A stretch of DNA of 64,000 nt from contig JAXDDX010000001.1 of assembly GCA_034670405.1 (NCBI GenBank), forward strand, positions 2,702,501-2,766,500. The letters are read 5' to 3'. Positions 13,001 through 25,400 of this stretch are shown here, one piece after another (within the stretch, counting starts at the first letter, position 1; each line of letters starts with the position of its first letter). The notes under the pieces are model-generated. The model was not told the DNA's origin. It was given only the letters and a program-made list of their open reading frames with translations, and searched no databases. The DNA comes from Hoplostethus atlanticus. Taxonomy: Eukaryota > Chordata > Actinopteri > Trachichthyiformes > Trachichthyidae. The position numbers were made by a program, and so were the translations under genes.

Positions 13001-16000
13001 TAGGCTGTTTTGTCATTCCATGTTGACTTATGGTTGCTCAGTGTATCTTTTCTGAGTGGTGTTGACTTAAAAGGAAACTGTGTTGAGGAAACTCTATATG
13101 CCTACTCAACAGGTTGTTTATTTGACTCTTTAGAGATGACCAAGTCATAGTTTGGCATGGAGTGCATGGACTATGGCGTTCAGTTTAGCTGACTTCATCT
13201 CCAATCACGAGCACACTGCAGCTCCTGTAGCTGACAATCTATTAGAAACTGTTGCTGTATCTTTTGTCTGTTACCCATTTCATTTTGTAGGCCTTTATTC
13301 CACTTAGACTACTGGCTTGTTGAATACATGGGATTGGGTACAGACTAGGTTAGACGTGTGAGATGAGTTTAGCACGTTTGGCATTAGTGTTAAGAGCTTG
13401 GAGTGCTCCTGTGTGTGGTTTCAAACAAGTCTGGGTGGCTATTTTGGCCTGATGGATAAAAGATCTATGACTCTTGACATTCCTCTGCCCCACGACGCTG
13501 CTCTTACCAGCTGTTCCCACGTTGACAACATGTGTTGTTTTGACTTCTGTCTTTGAAACTTCTCTGCAAAACAGGACCTTGAACAGAAAAGCAGACTGCG
13601 TGCACCATGACCATATGTCTTATCCCCCCTTCTCTCCCTCCTTCTCACTGTCTCTCTCTCTTTCTAATCTCTTCAACACAATCCATGCACATGAATTCAA
13701 TGATGCAACAAAAACACCCATATCATTATCTGGAAGTGCATTGAGTTATGTGCACTATCATTTGGCCTTGTTTGATATGGTGTATACGCATAATATTTTG
13801 CACCATAAATCAAGATTTTGCAAAAGTATAGATGACCGTATTGAGCCGATAGCTGAGTCTGAGCTATCTCACGACCTTGACAACTCGTGGTTCAGGGTAT
13901 CACATTCTAGACTATCTTCACACAGCTCTTACTTGCAAGTTTGTTCTTGCTCCAGGTCAGCACTGAGCTCCTTTGAAGAGTCAATGTAACTACAGTTACC
14001 ATATGCTTGGTATTACCATCCACTTGCATTGTGAGCGTGCTGCAATGTGATCGGAATTCGACCTTGGCACTCACACATTCTGAGATATGGTATTACTTAG
14101 AGCTAGTAAATATAGGATAGATGCAACACAAAAAATCTATCCTTTGTGGTCTAAAATTGCGTTTGAGCAGACTTTCACTTCACTCATAACAATGCATCTT
14201 TGTTCTGGCGTGAAAAATTGATCAACAGAAATCTATTAAAAAGCTCATATCTAAAGAGGTATTGATTACTAAACTGTAGTCCTCTGAAAGGCTTTATTTC
14301 ATGATACTGTAGTACATCAATGCAGTAGTACAGAAGCAAGCTGAACATGAAGAATTAACCGGCATATCAAATATGAATGTAAGTACAAAGTTAGTTTATC
14401 TAGAACGATACTGATCTGGCCAAAGGGAAATCTCATTTTTTGGCAGAACTCACACTATGGTATTTGTGCAGAAGCCTTTTTTTTTGTACTGCAGATTCAG
14501 CGCAAACCATTGTTTGAAAAATGCCTAATCCTACCAGTATCAGCAAACAAAAACACACTGATGCTCACATTTCTCACAGTAATAAATGTTTGCACACACC
14601 GTTTGTTCCCGTAGTAAACAGTCATCACATGGATGCCTGTGTAAACACAAAGCAGTTTTGATCTAATCCAGAGCTGTTAGTTGTGTTTGTGGAATTCCCC
14701 ATCTCTCTGTGAGGTGCAAGATTAGCTGTTGTGTTTGTCATAGTGATTGTGGCAGTTATTTCAACACTGGTCAAGTTTCTTTTCTCTCTCTCTAAATGTC
14801 TCCGTGTATCCACTTACCTGTTCACGGTGAGGGAGCGGGTGGGGTGATCCTGAGGGTGCTCCCTGCCAGTCCTAGACAAAGACATTAGTGCTCATACAAA
14901 AAACAAATTGAACTTATTTTGATTGCATATCATTCTTAGGGTGTCAACATCTACCTTTTTTTTTTTTTTTTACAACTTCCATTGAAATCAGACATCTTTA
15001 CATCAGCTGTGCAACAAACACTCCAAGCTGTTTTTATAATCAGGTTTTATACCGCACAGAGTAAACATGAATTAGCTGGATTTGGTTTGGCACTCAGTTG
15101 TGTGAATTGTTCCAGAACCGTGAAACATTAGCAAAGCAGGAATGCTGCTTAAAGGCACGAAGCACTAAGAGCTGCCTAGCTGTTAGGTATGGCTCGGCAT
15201 GGCCAAATGTCTCTCATCTCTCTCTGCACTACTGCTGCTTGGAGAACCTTTTAAAAAAAGCTGTTTTACTTGGGCTGTTTTCAACATTGTGTCAAATTAG
15301 AGGCGATCAAGTCAATCCATTTTATAGTAATCCATATTATGCCCAGATGCACGTCATCGGATTACACTACATTTAACCCACCTAATCATGTGAAATGAAT
15401 TGTTGCTACAACTTTGGGAGGTCAAATCTGTCTCAAGAGAACGCCGTTTCCCATGTGACCCGTTGGTTTACATGCGTCTCTCCTCAAGGAGGTTTCTATT
15501 TATATTAAATTGACCTTTTCCCCATTTTCCAAATATTACACAATATCTGTGTCAAAGGAATCACACTAGGACACCAATAACTTGTTAAACTCTAACACAA
15601 CATATATGAAAGTGCAGAGGAAGCACATTTACTTCTAGTGATACCAGGCACCAAATACTACCATGCCACAGCATTTACCTCAGTTACCTTATAATGACTA
15701 CTGCACCAACCTCCCAGCGACATAGACACACATCCATTTCACATTTGACATTCTCCAAATTGCAGGCGCTACTACTACTACTACTTTTCCTAAGTAAAAG
15801 TGAGAATAGCAGCTAGACATCACACTTGCAGCAGCTTGAAGTTTGGTAAGTGGAACAGTCTTACCTGAGTGAGGGCTGGTGAGTGAAGCAGCCCAGCTGT
15901 AGAGCAGTGAAGCAGAGGTCCCCGAGTCCTTGCCCTCCTCTTGCTCTCAGAGGTGAAGCTGTCCTCTGGTCCCACGCACTGTGCCAGTTTTCTGTGCTCT

Positions 16001-19000
16001 GTGTTACCAACCCTGATTAACTAATGGCTGACAGATGAGGTTGGCAGGGTAGAGGGAGGAGCACACCACCATATAACGTATTTTCCCCCCACCGTTAAAC
16101 AACAGATACAGTTCAGCCGCGGAGCACAGCCCGTATGGCTGCGATTTCCTTTCTTCCTCCCTCTTTTTTTTTTTCTTTCTCTCATTTTTTTTCTCCTTCT
16201 TTTACAGAAGTAAGGAGGGGCTAGCCCCCCCTCCTTATCCCCCCCAAACATGTTTCCCTGTCTCTGCTCTTGTCTGAGGTAGAGGGAGTTCTGTTATCAT
16301 TTTTCAGTAAGTGTGCAGTGGGTATGTGAATGTGCCGTGCTCAGGATCAGTCACTCAGCTCCGGCCCAGCTTTGATGTTCCCCGTCAGCTGAGCCAGCCC
16401 TGTGTTTAAAATGCCTTGGTAATTACAATGTGTATGATGCATGTGTGTGCAGTGTCAACTACTGCCCGCGCCACACTAAAGAAGAAAAGGCAGGAGTTGA
16501 CTCTGTTTGAAGGGTTCAAATGGGTACTCCAGAGGGCTGCACCCACCGAAGTGCACTAGTAGAAAATGTTCTTCAGTTAGCAGGAAAAAAGAACTTGGAG
16601 TTACACAGATAGGAAACAAATGCTCTGTCTGTCTACTGTACTATCTCTCCTAGTACAGTAGTCTGTAGTATAACCAGCACAAGTGTACCATGAACACGCA
16701 GAAACATGCATGCGTTTGGTGTTACGCAACATCCTGAGATCATAATTAGAGGACAATGCAATATTATGTTTATTATCTGGGCTGGAAAATATGCTAAGAC
16801 AAAACGTAACGCTCCTCATCTTGTGTATTTGATTCCAGCACCCCATTTTGGAGCGGCTTTGTGTAGGGGCGCTCACTCGTCGAACCGAAATAGCTGGCAC
16901 CCTAATTGCTGTCTGGCCTCATGAGGACGGAAGAGTCTAGAATATTTCATCTACCGTTTCAATGCTTTCATCAGGGTCTCTGGTTTTTATTCATTATGGG
17001 TTTTTTTCTTCTTCTCTCTAGCTTTCCTGAAGCATTTCTAGGTTCCTTATTGGAACCAGATGATTGTCTAGCCGTGTGCATGCATCCAGGTTTCTCTCTG
17101 AATCTTCTTTTCCTCTTGCCCTGTCTCTACCATTCAGAGGCCTCAAACGTAATTCCTGTGTTTACGGGTTAAATAGTTGGCTGCATTCCACCAGTGTGTG
17201 TTTGACGAAAAGTTTTAGCAAAATCCATTTGATTTGTTTAGCTAAAACCTGTTTACAGTGGGTTCACTTGGCCATGAGATGCAACAAGTAAGCTGCTGGG
17301 TGCACCCAGTGCTTTTGTGTTGAGGTCTAAATGTGTACATCATGTTGAGAAGAACATTTTATTGTACTCTCATGTTTATGTCCGTGGCTTCGTTGACTCT
17401 CCCTCAAGGTCTATTTTCTCTTTCTTATAAGGTTCTTTGGCCTTCAGATCACTTTAATGTGGTCAACGGACAAATCCTGCCAATAAACTCAACTGTAGAT
17501 TAAACAGAGAAATAGTTACTGGAAAAATTCACTGCAGTTTAGTTTAATTTTAACACAGCATCTGATTTTCCACAGTAGAAACTGTTCATTTTACTCTACA
17601 TTTAGTGACTGCATTGCATCACCTGAATAGCATCATCATGAGGTGTTAGTAGAGATATAAACAGCAGACATAACAGTCCTAATAGCAGTTTTCTTTGTAT
17701 CATATTAAGAAATTAGCCCTTTTTTGATTTGAACTTAATCCCAGGTCAGAAACTAACTAATAAAAGCTAACACCACCCTCTTGCCTCTCCTCCTCCCAAC
17801 CAACCCCACTCTCTCTTTCTCCCTCTCCTCAGTGTTCAGTGAGCTGTGGCCGGGGGACCAAGCAGCGGGAGATAGCCTGTGTTTATCAGAACCAAACCCA
17901 AATAGAGGAAGAGCACTGCAATCATCTGCCGCGGCCCCGGACGCAGAAGGCCTGCCGGGCCAGGGGATGCCCCAACTGGAAGGCCAACAGGTGGAGGGAG
18001 GTATGTGTGCTTCTCGCCGTCCCCACCGGCTCTCAAAATACCCTTGTCCCCTCGGGGCCCACGCTAACAGTAACTGTTAGCAGCTGAGGCCCCAGCACAA
18101 ACACAGCCAAACACTTCCCAGAGGTCGCAGATGTAGGACATGTACACACATAGCACCTGTCCAATCAACAATCAGTTTACACATGTTCAAGAGCAATGTG
18201 CCATTTCCTCCAATGTGAGCTAAACACCACGGGCTGGATTTACACAACTGTTTATGCAATGCACTTATTACAGGAAAATGTTTTTTTCAGTGTTATCTTG
18301 CTCTGCGCTTAATGGGTCATATGAGATCTTCTTTCAAAGCACTTTTAGAGACCACACATTAACCAGCGTTTTCCAGAGCATTCAGCAACTCACATGCAAT
18401 TGACTGAATCAGAAAATCATTATTTTGTAGCCCAGTAGTGTTAGTTAACTTATTGAACCAGGCTAGCCCTCCCATACAGAAGAAAGCATGGTGTTAAGGA
18501 TGACATAGGTCCCCGGGCACAGCAGGTTTCTGTAGTAGTGTAGACTGGTGCAACCAGACACTGGCAGGGCAAAGGCCACGCACAGGAGATTCACCGGGGG
18601 GGGTGAGGTCACAGTTGTGATGGAGCCTTGTTGTCTGCTACCGAATGGCTACTACTGGGCCAGGGCATGGCAGCACAGAGAGAGAGATGTTAAAACCCAG
18701 TATTTAAGGACATAGAGGAAGCTGGGTGGAAGGATGCTTTGTCATGCTCTGACAAGTTACCCAGAGGACCATGTATCTGTCCTCAAACACACACAGCACA
18801 CAGATACATTGCTTGTATCTCAGGACGGGTATGATATATGTGTGTGAATATACTTGCTCTACTTCTTTTTTTTTTCACTCCATGGCTGAAAACTCTTTGA
18901 TGATCTCCCGTGGCTGGAGGGTTTTACAGAGATTTCAGAATATTCTCAAAATATCTTTCCATGTCCTGTATAAAATCTAACATCTCCTCGCCCCCTGCTG

Positions 19001-22000
19001 AGTAACTTAAATCCCAAATGGTCCATAAGGACCCACCTCTGTCTCCCTCCATGAGCCTCCTGCTACTCCCTAGCCTTTGAGGGCCTCCTTCTCCCTCTCA
19101 CTCTCCCTCGCCGGTGTCTGGAAGCAATCATCTCCCTCCACATACCACCAGTAACCATGAAATCTTCAACTAGAGCATAAAGACATGTTTTATATCTTAA
19201 CATCCATGCCTGTGACAACTTTGAAAACCTCAGCACCCACCTTTGGGGCTATTCCACAGCTACTCAACCTTCTCAGTCACTTCTGACTGGAGGTGTAATG
19301 GGTGACTATGTAGTAGAGCTGGGGGTGAGGGCTGCCCTTTGAGCCTAATGATGTATTGAATAGTCCACGGACACAAGCATCAGCTAAATGGCTCAAAATG
19401 TATTGTGAAGTGATATGGTGTGGGCTATCCCCCACCAATAAGCCTTTCACATCTGCATCCCCACCCGCCTTTCCACTGAGTCATACCATTTTAAAATCTC
19501 TTCTGCATCTTCTCCCCTCTCAAACAACCCCCAGTCACACTGTAGATAGCCAGGCAGCTAAGGTCTGGAGCTACTCAACACTAAAATGAAATAGCCCCCC
19601 TTATTTTTCATCTACACTGGTATGCCTTCTCCAACAAGGAGAACTATAAGTCTTTTGCAGGGAGATTAGCATCAAGTTTCTTAAGCCATAACAGTTAACA
19701 GCAGCCATAACAGACCTAATGGCAGGTTCTGTTCTAACTCTTTGTAGGATATAAGAAATTAGGCCTTTTTTGATTTGAACTTTGTCCAAGGTCAGATTTC
19801 CTACGGTACCTTTTGTTCTCTTTCCAAACCTGAGGACTTAAACCTTCACATCCAACCACATACTCAATGATAACGTGCAATTCTAATGAGAAATGAACGG
19901 CACAAATACATCTGGAAATTTCTGGAAATTCGATACTCACTGTATAATACGCAGATTTCCTGGCTGTGTCGAATCGCCGAGGCCTGGCAATGTTCCTTGA
20001 GGTCTGCAGGGAAGTTACAATGAAATCAGTCTGATCAGCTCACATACTGAAGAGTTCCTCCTCAGCATGCAGGTATGCTTCTCAAAGCACATCAAAGAGA
20101 TGTATGAGATAGACCTGCGTGTGACCCCGGCTATATGGCTCTCGAAGACACGACAAACTGGCTGTGTTTTTATTGTGCAGGTACATTATTAGGGCATCAA
20201 AGCGGTATGTCTGAAACTGCAGACCAAACAAAACATATTTAAGTATTACTGTCACATTGAGGTCAACCCAGTGGGAATGTTCGACATGAGTTGGAGAGTC
20301 AAGTCAAGTCAAAAGTGCTTTTAACAAAACATATGTGTATGTATCTGTGTCGGTGTATGTGTGTTGAGTGTACATATGTGTGTACAGCACCAGGGTATAG
20401 GAGCAGAGGGTAAATAACAATCCAACAAGCTCACAGACCCTGTACGCTAGGCATATAGCTGTTCCAAGGCCGTGAAAATAAGTCGTATAGTCATAATAAA
20501 TCCTTGCAGCTGTATAGTTTGGGGAAAATATGAGGAACACGAGGTGAAACATATAATGTATCAAGTTTCCTTTTATTGCCTTTTTGTCATTCTGATGTTG
20601 TGTGTGTTTCTTGTGCTGTACTAGTGTTCAGTCACCTGTGGAGTCGGCGTCCAGGGCCGAGACGTGTACTGCAGGCTGAAGGGCGCTGGACGGGTGAGAG
20701 AGGAGCTGTGCGATGCGCCCACGCGTCCTGCCAACATCCGGCCATGCCAAACTGCAGAATGCACCCATTACACTTGGGTTGCTGGCGAGTGGCAAGAAGT
20801 AAGCAGAGACTCTTTCAAACAGCTATCAAACATGATAACCATCACGTGGTGATGAATCACATCAAAACGTCTCAGTGCTGATGACCCTTTTGTCTTGTTT
20901 GGTATCACTGTTCTGTGTCACACTAGCAGAACTCCTCTTTCTTTCATGTCTTCTGCTCTGTCCTCAAAAGTGAGGCAGGAAAGAGGACAGCCATGTAAGG
21001 ACTTAGCAGTGCATCGCCCTGCTGAAAGAATGTTTGCAGCATTCGGGCTCCTATTATATGCAGGCTCGAGAACTTGCAGCCTTCTTTTCACAGTTTGGCC
21101 CTGACCTGTTCTCATGAGATTCAAAGAAATTGTCATGAACGATACAGTTTACTGTGTTATTTGATATGAATTTATTTTAACATCCCGGTCCTCCCCTGTC
21201 TTCTTTTTATTGCCCCTATAAACCATCACTGGGCCTGAGTCAAACCAGCGTAACTGTCAGTATATGATTTGTCCTTCAGTTTATGTCAACTGGGCCGTGG
21301 TCCTTGAGAGCCAGTGTAGTGTTTGCCATACAACACACACTTTCACATTAACTCTACCTGTGTAAACCTCTACAAAGTAGGAGATTAATAATTCTCAGAC
21401 AGAATAGTTTCCTTTGGGGGTTGGGGCGGGGTGTATGGCCATCTGGAGAACTAAAGAACCATCTAAGAATCTGAGACCTCCCTGTGTGTCGCTGCTGAAA
21501 GTACAACACTGCCCCCTCTGCCTGCAACCAGGCATTGAACAGTTCAGCTCCAATCTTACCTCTTGCGGCGATCGATCTTCCTTGCAGTGCAATGCAACCT
21601 GTGGGGAAGGCGTGAGAAGCAGGAAGGTGGGGTGCATGGGGCCGGGGATGACCCCCGTCCAGGATGACTACTGCGAGCCTTCATCTCGGCCTCCCTCCCA
21701 CCAGCCCTGCAGCGGGGCTCCCTGCCACTACATGTGGATGACAGGGGAATGGTCACAGGTAGGACCAAGAGAAGAAGTGAACGCTATATTGTGCTTCATT
21801 TATATTTATATAGAAGTAGATTTGTGCCTAGGCCTAAAAATATGCAAGTAGAGGAAACAATATTGACCAGATAATAGATTCTCACTGATAATAATATCAT
21901 TGAGGCCCAGTTGAAGGAATACATTTCCAGTTCAATAAAGCACAACCAATCAATCAATACACAAAGGTTTTTATGCAGGCAGACACTATTGATTGTTAAT

Positions 22001-22409
22001 GCATGTGTGTGTGTATTCTCAGTGCTCTGCCAGCTGTGGTGTTGGATACCAGCAGCGTATAGTCTCCTGCTCCATGACACCCTCCTCCCAGGCTCCGCGC
22101 TCATACGCCGCCCAGTCCTCCGCCAGCACCCACTGCCCTGAGCCCCACCCACCTGGCACCCGGCAGTGCCTCCTCAGGGACTGCCCACACACAGCCTACT
22201 GGAAAGTTGGCCCGTGGAGCAAGGTGTGTGTGTGTGTGTGAAACAGAAATGCTCGTTAGGCGGTGAGAAATCCTCTGGACCCAATCAGCAGTTTCACAAA
22301 ACATTTTGATGACTGGTGGTTTTCACGGTTCTGCCGAAAAATCTCGTTTTTGGATTTCACTACAGCTTGTTATTCCTTGACTTGGCTTTGTATTCCTTGA
22401 AATGTTATT

Positions 22410-22477
<68 letters not shown>

Positions 22478-25400
22478 CAGTGCTCTCAGACCTGTGGGGC
22501 AGGGGTGATGGAGCGCAGGGTGGAGTGCCTGACCTCCAAAGGCCAACCATCCAAACACTGCCGTCCAGCAGACAGACCCGAGTCTCAAGCTGCATGTGGA
22601 GAGAGAGAATGTGAGTCAAACTCGTCTCTTCTTCTCTTCTCTTCTCTTCTCTTCTCTTCTCTTCTCTTCTGCAAGCCAGGCTATTACAGCTATTGCAACA
22701 GTCTTAAGTATATAACTCAAATGTAGCATCCTTGCCAGCTCTTCTGATCCATGCAGTGCTTACTGCCTAACAGGAATGTGTAGAGTAATGGTATTAAATT
22801 GACTGTGCTGTACGTAGCAGCCAACTCCGTATCTGATTGTGTTTGTGGAATGTCAACCTATTGCTTTATTTTAACACATTGAGCAGAACGGCGACCTCCA
22901 CTTAAAGCCTCTCGGTGTGATTGCTCTGTGGAACAATAAATAGACAGTCAGCAGTTAACAGTAAGAGAGACAGAAAGGATGACACGCGGCAAAAGGTCCT
23001 GTGCTGGATTTGAACCCAGGACGTCGCGGTTAGATGGTGCATCAGCAGCCAGCATGCCCCAGCAGCTTTCTACAAATTGTAACATGGACACAAAATGTGT
23101 GCCGGGGCCGAAGCTGTGTTCATTGTTGACTTGCAAGTACAACCCGGCAGCGGGCCAAGGTTTGCAGGTTCACTCCCCACATTTCAGATGTTTGTGCTGG
23201 AGCGTCGGGCCATCGGCCGGCTTCTGCCAAGTCAGGCACTGGTGAAATTAAAATGATATGCTCGGGTGACAACCAGGTCGGCGGTCAAGTATTAATGCTA
23301 ATCAGCTAATCAGAGTGATCTGGCCTCCGCAGCACCCTGGGACAACAGAGGAGGCAACACAAATAAAGAAACATTTCCTTTGTTTTTCTACAGCTCCCAT
23401 TTAGGACTTCGTTTTTTCTTTTCTTTTCTCTTTTTCTTTGTTCTTGCATTCTTGGTGTCAACATGTTCATGGACTGGCTTCTCTATCTATATATCATTTT
23501 CAAAACGTCTAATGTACATGTTTTTCTGTTTCCACTGTCTTACACAAGCAGAGTATATAAATTTGCCACTTTCAAAAATGCTGGCAGATCTTATTGGGAA
23601 AGATTTGTGTCCCTATGAATTATGTTTCCTCTTTTCCTTGCTGCCTCACACGTTTCTCTTCCGTCTCATGGCAGCACTAAAACCTCATCCTCCTTCATAT
23701 TTCTTCTCCCAGGCCAGTTGTTTCCGTCCTGCCGAGAGGTCCAGATGAGACAGGGTGTGAGAATGGATGGGGAATACTATCTCAAAGTCAAGTCCCGGAT
23801 CCTACAGGTGTGTCTGTTCTGTCAGTATTACTCTCACACATCATGACTCAACCTCAAGCATCCCCAGAGGGTCTCATCTATTGCCTCAATGTGCTCGGCC
23901 CTAGATTTACTGTGCTGAGATGCAGACTGATTTCCCCAAGGAGTACGTGACTTTGCGCAGTGGTCAGACTGACAACTACTCTGAGGTGTATGGATACAGG
24001 TGTGTATGATCCAGTGACGACTGATTACCACTTCATTACATTACTTCCCATAGGATTTGATAGTGTTTATCAGAACAGGGTTTATACTGGCATTATTATG
24101 TGGTAGGTAACACCTGTGTTCCTATTTGAAAGTGAAAATGTGGTGGAACAGTTTGCTTTTAGGATTTTCCACATTGTGTTTTGTCAAATGTGTTAAATGA
24201 ACCTTCACTGTTTCTAACACGAAGGTTGCTGAACCCTTTCGAATGCCCGTTCAACGGCAGCCGAAGACAGGACTGTGACTGCAGGAACGACTACTCAGCA
24301 GCGGGATATACGCTCTTCCACAAAGTCCGTCTGGACGTGGGCTCCCTGAGGATAATGAGTGAGTAATTGCTGTGTGATTGCCTGACGGCGCACCGTAATG
24401 AGACCACACATCCATGTTGTTTTAACCCCCACACATCTCGCTCCCTACGCCTCGCTCCAAAGCCAACACGATCCAAATGAAAATTTTGTTGCCTTTTGCG
24501 AAACTAATGGTCTTTCAACGGGCCGTGCTCACATTACCGGGCAGGGAATTGAAACCGGGCCCCTTGACGCAAACACGTGAGTACAGGAATAAAGGAATGC
24601 ATGTGTGCGCATAACACACATGCGTGCCTGCTCTCAAGCTCAGGGAGTGATAATGGGATGCTGCCCTGCATAGACATGAACACATGAAGACACACACACA
24701 CACATCTTCAGGCCATATTCATCTGCTCATTACAATAGTGAGCCCCACCTTCCCCTGTTGTGTCCAAGTATGCCTTTGATTAGAGCTCACATGTGGATTA
24801 GCGGTAATGGTGTACATGGTATGTGCGTGTGTGTGTATAGCTGGGAAGCTGGCCTAGCACTTGCTAGAACCCACACAGTCATCCTCCCATCCTCTTTGTC
24901 TGGTCTGAGTCCTGACAGCACATGTTCCCACCGCTCTGGGTCCTCCCTCTGCATGGTACTCATTTGGCTTTCAGGCGGCAAGAAGGAGAAAAAAAAAAGA
25001 GAGGAGATAATGAGTTCAAGATGAAGGGAAGATTATGAAGAGGTACTGCTCTACGGCGTGTCTCATGAACGCTATCATCGTCTCATATAGGCAGCGTGAA
25101 GGGAGGGCAGGAAAAGAGCACCGGTCATGGTTATCATGTGTGACAATGCAGCGTGAATGGGGAACAACTTCCACTTTTATCTAAGACCTGAACAGAAGAC
25201 TTAATGAAACAGGGCTGGGGTTGATTTGCTTGATTCGAAATGTAAAATGAAACTTCACATAATAATAACAGCGCATTCATTTTCAATCATTTGCTCACAG
25301 ATATAAAGATATGGGAACCTTTTTAATGCTAAAGATTTCCAAGAAGAAGAAACATTTCCATGGCTTGGTTTAAGAAAAGTGAATTGACCGAACCCTGTGC

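Larger units (their letters stand above)
4866..17832. other. 13 kb intron splitting the TSP1 array
   Basis: 12,967-bp intron. Contents: a four-copy 14-bp tandem repeat (6123-6178), a T16 run near 14957-14972, and the first copy of a diverged repeat at 17660-17755. No TSP1-type exon (TGY start after an AG, with CxxS/TCG) was seen, and the flanking exons join in frame without one. Intronic enhancers or ncRNA genes cannot be excluded by eye. Confidence 0.7.
22611..23712. other. Intron with TTCTC repeat and SINE
   Basis: 1102-bp intron between the last TSP1 exon and the GON domain. It begins with a pentanucleotide tract (22625-22670) and contains a minus-strand tRNA-derived SINE (about 22937-23105). 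Confidence 0.75.

Noticed and set aside
13474..13989. 171-codon open frame on the plus strand
   Set aside because: Low-complexity Ser/Leu run from CT repeats, no domain, inside an intron and with no splice support.
22323..22726. Cys-Val and Thr-His repeat proteins around 22402-22475
   Set aside because: Translations of the TG microsatellite, partly fused to the real TSP1 exon at 22481.
24485..24575. tRNA-like B-box string (minus strand)
   Set aside because: No A box or SINE body could be matched around it.
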